The notes under the pieces are model-generated. The model ran no database searches. It saw only the letters and a list, made by a program, of their open reading frames with translations, and was not told where the DNA came from. Source: Sphingobacterium spiritivorum (GTDB lineage Bacteria > Bacteroidota > Bacteroidia > Sphingobacteriales > Sphingobacteriaceae). From it: a DNA stretch of 64,000 nucleotides. A program made the position numbers and the translations under genes. Each line of letters begins with the position of its first letter. The stretch's first letter is position 1. The stretch is taken from contig NZ_CP068082.1 of assembly GCF_016724845.1 (NCBI RefSeq), positions 1,178,001-1,242,000 on the forward strand. Direction: 5' to 3'. Below, piece by piece: positions 63,651 to 64,000 of the stretch.

Positions 63651-64000
63651 ATGAATTACGACATCATTGTAATTGGAAGTGGTCCTGGCGGGTATGTTGC
63701 TGCCATCAGAGCTGCTCAATTAGGCTTTAAGACTGCGATCGTTGAGCGCGAATCATTAGGCGGAATCTGTCTCAACTGGGGCTGTATTCCTACAAAGGCA
63801 TTAATCAAAAGCGCACAGGTTTTTGAATATCTGAATCACGCTGAGGACTACGGAATCAAAGTTCAGGGCGGAGAAGCAGATTTTGATGCGATTGTCAAAA
63901 GAAGCCGCGGAGTTGCTGATGGGATGAGCAAAGGAATCCAGTTTCTTATGAAAAAGAACAAGATTGATGTCATCAATGGTACTGCCAAAATCAAAAAAGG
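63651..64000 (+). CDS. Second dihydrolipoyl dehydrogenase (5' part, cut by window edge)
   Basis: About 116 codons. FAD motif VIGSGPGGYVAAIRAAQLG and redox disulfide GGICLNWGCIPTKALIKSA, which differs from the VGCIPSK version of the first gene. The Trp and Thr variant is common in the E3 of pyruvate or branched-chain complexes. The next residues (QFLMKKNKIDVINGTAKIKK) follow the family. It runs off the right edge. Confidence 0.93.
   Translation, partial: MNYDIIVIGSGPGGYVAAIRAAQLGFKTAIVERESLGGICLNWGCIPTKALIKSAQVFEYLNHAEDYGIKVQGGEADFDAIVKRSRGVADGMSKGIQFLMKKNKIDVINGTAKIKK

Overview
The window looks like a chromosomal piece of a Bacteroidota bacterium, most likely Sphingobacteriaceae and probably Sphingobacterium. 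The evidence is a sigma/FecR/SusC cluster, promoters of the TTG-N19-TAnnTTTG type, Bacteroidota-restricted families (DUF2795, DUF3575, DUF5106, DUF4974, BACON, Mfa1/Mfa2 fimbrillins), FloA and a lipoprotein azurin. The genus is inferred from overall gene content; no 16S gene is present.

Layout. 1-4937 (minus): ECF sigma factor, FecR anti-sigma and an almost complete SusC-type TonB receptor. 5198-9092: M20 dipeptidase, acyltransferase, LolD/MacB-type ABC ATPase, DUF2795 protein and an exported hypothetical protein. 9133-12894: tryptophan operon trpD-F-B-A behind a leader peptide with three consecutive Trp codons and an attenuator; trpE, trpG and trpC are absent here. 12936-14048 (minus): a tiny membrane ORF and two PepSY-like exported proteins. 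14197-17936: a small Cys/His-rich exported protein and a TonB receptor carrying three tandem heavy-metal (HMA-like) domains. 17959-19062 (minus): kdsC-maf. 19213-19368: an apparently free-standing small RNA gene with promoter, two hairpins and a terminator.

19867-49352 is the accessory heart of the window. Six tandem AraC-family regulators are followed by a clostripain-type (C11) lipoprotein protease, a DUF5106/thioredoxin-like lipoprotein and a DUF3575 outer-membrane protein. Next come two tandem type V (Mfa/Fim-like) fimbrial operons of the order tip adhesin, stalk, anchor, accessory subunit, and then two further solitary tip-adhesin cassettes. The stalk, anchor and first part of the accessory gene form a block of about 3.2 kb that is nearly identical in both operons. 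It is bounded by genes whose 3' ends differ. All four tip genes keep a common N-terminal fimbrillin part and differ in the C-terminal half. They share a conserved upstream element (dyad plus, in three copies, flanking inverted repeats). The two solitary cassettes are separated and followed by copies of a double-hairpin interspersed repeat. I read this as a fimbrial system with duplicated cores and exchangeable tips, plausibly controlled by the AraC array and matured by the C11 protease; regulation and maturation are inference.

50381-52806 (minus): DUF3472/DUF5077 protein and flotillin-like FloA. 53855-60316: a four-gene signalling operon (hybrid histidine kinase with three receivers, CheR, CheB, second hybrid kinase). 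60377-64000: azurin, dihydrolipoyl dehydrogenase, hot-dog thioesterase, DUF3817 membrane protein (minus) and the start of a second dihydrolipoyl dehydrogenase. No tRNA, rRNA, CRISPR array, transposase or prophage gene was seen.
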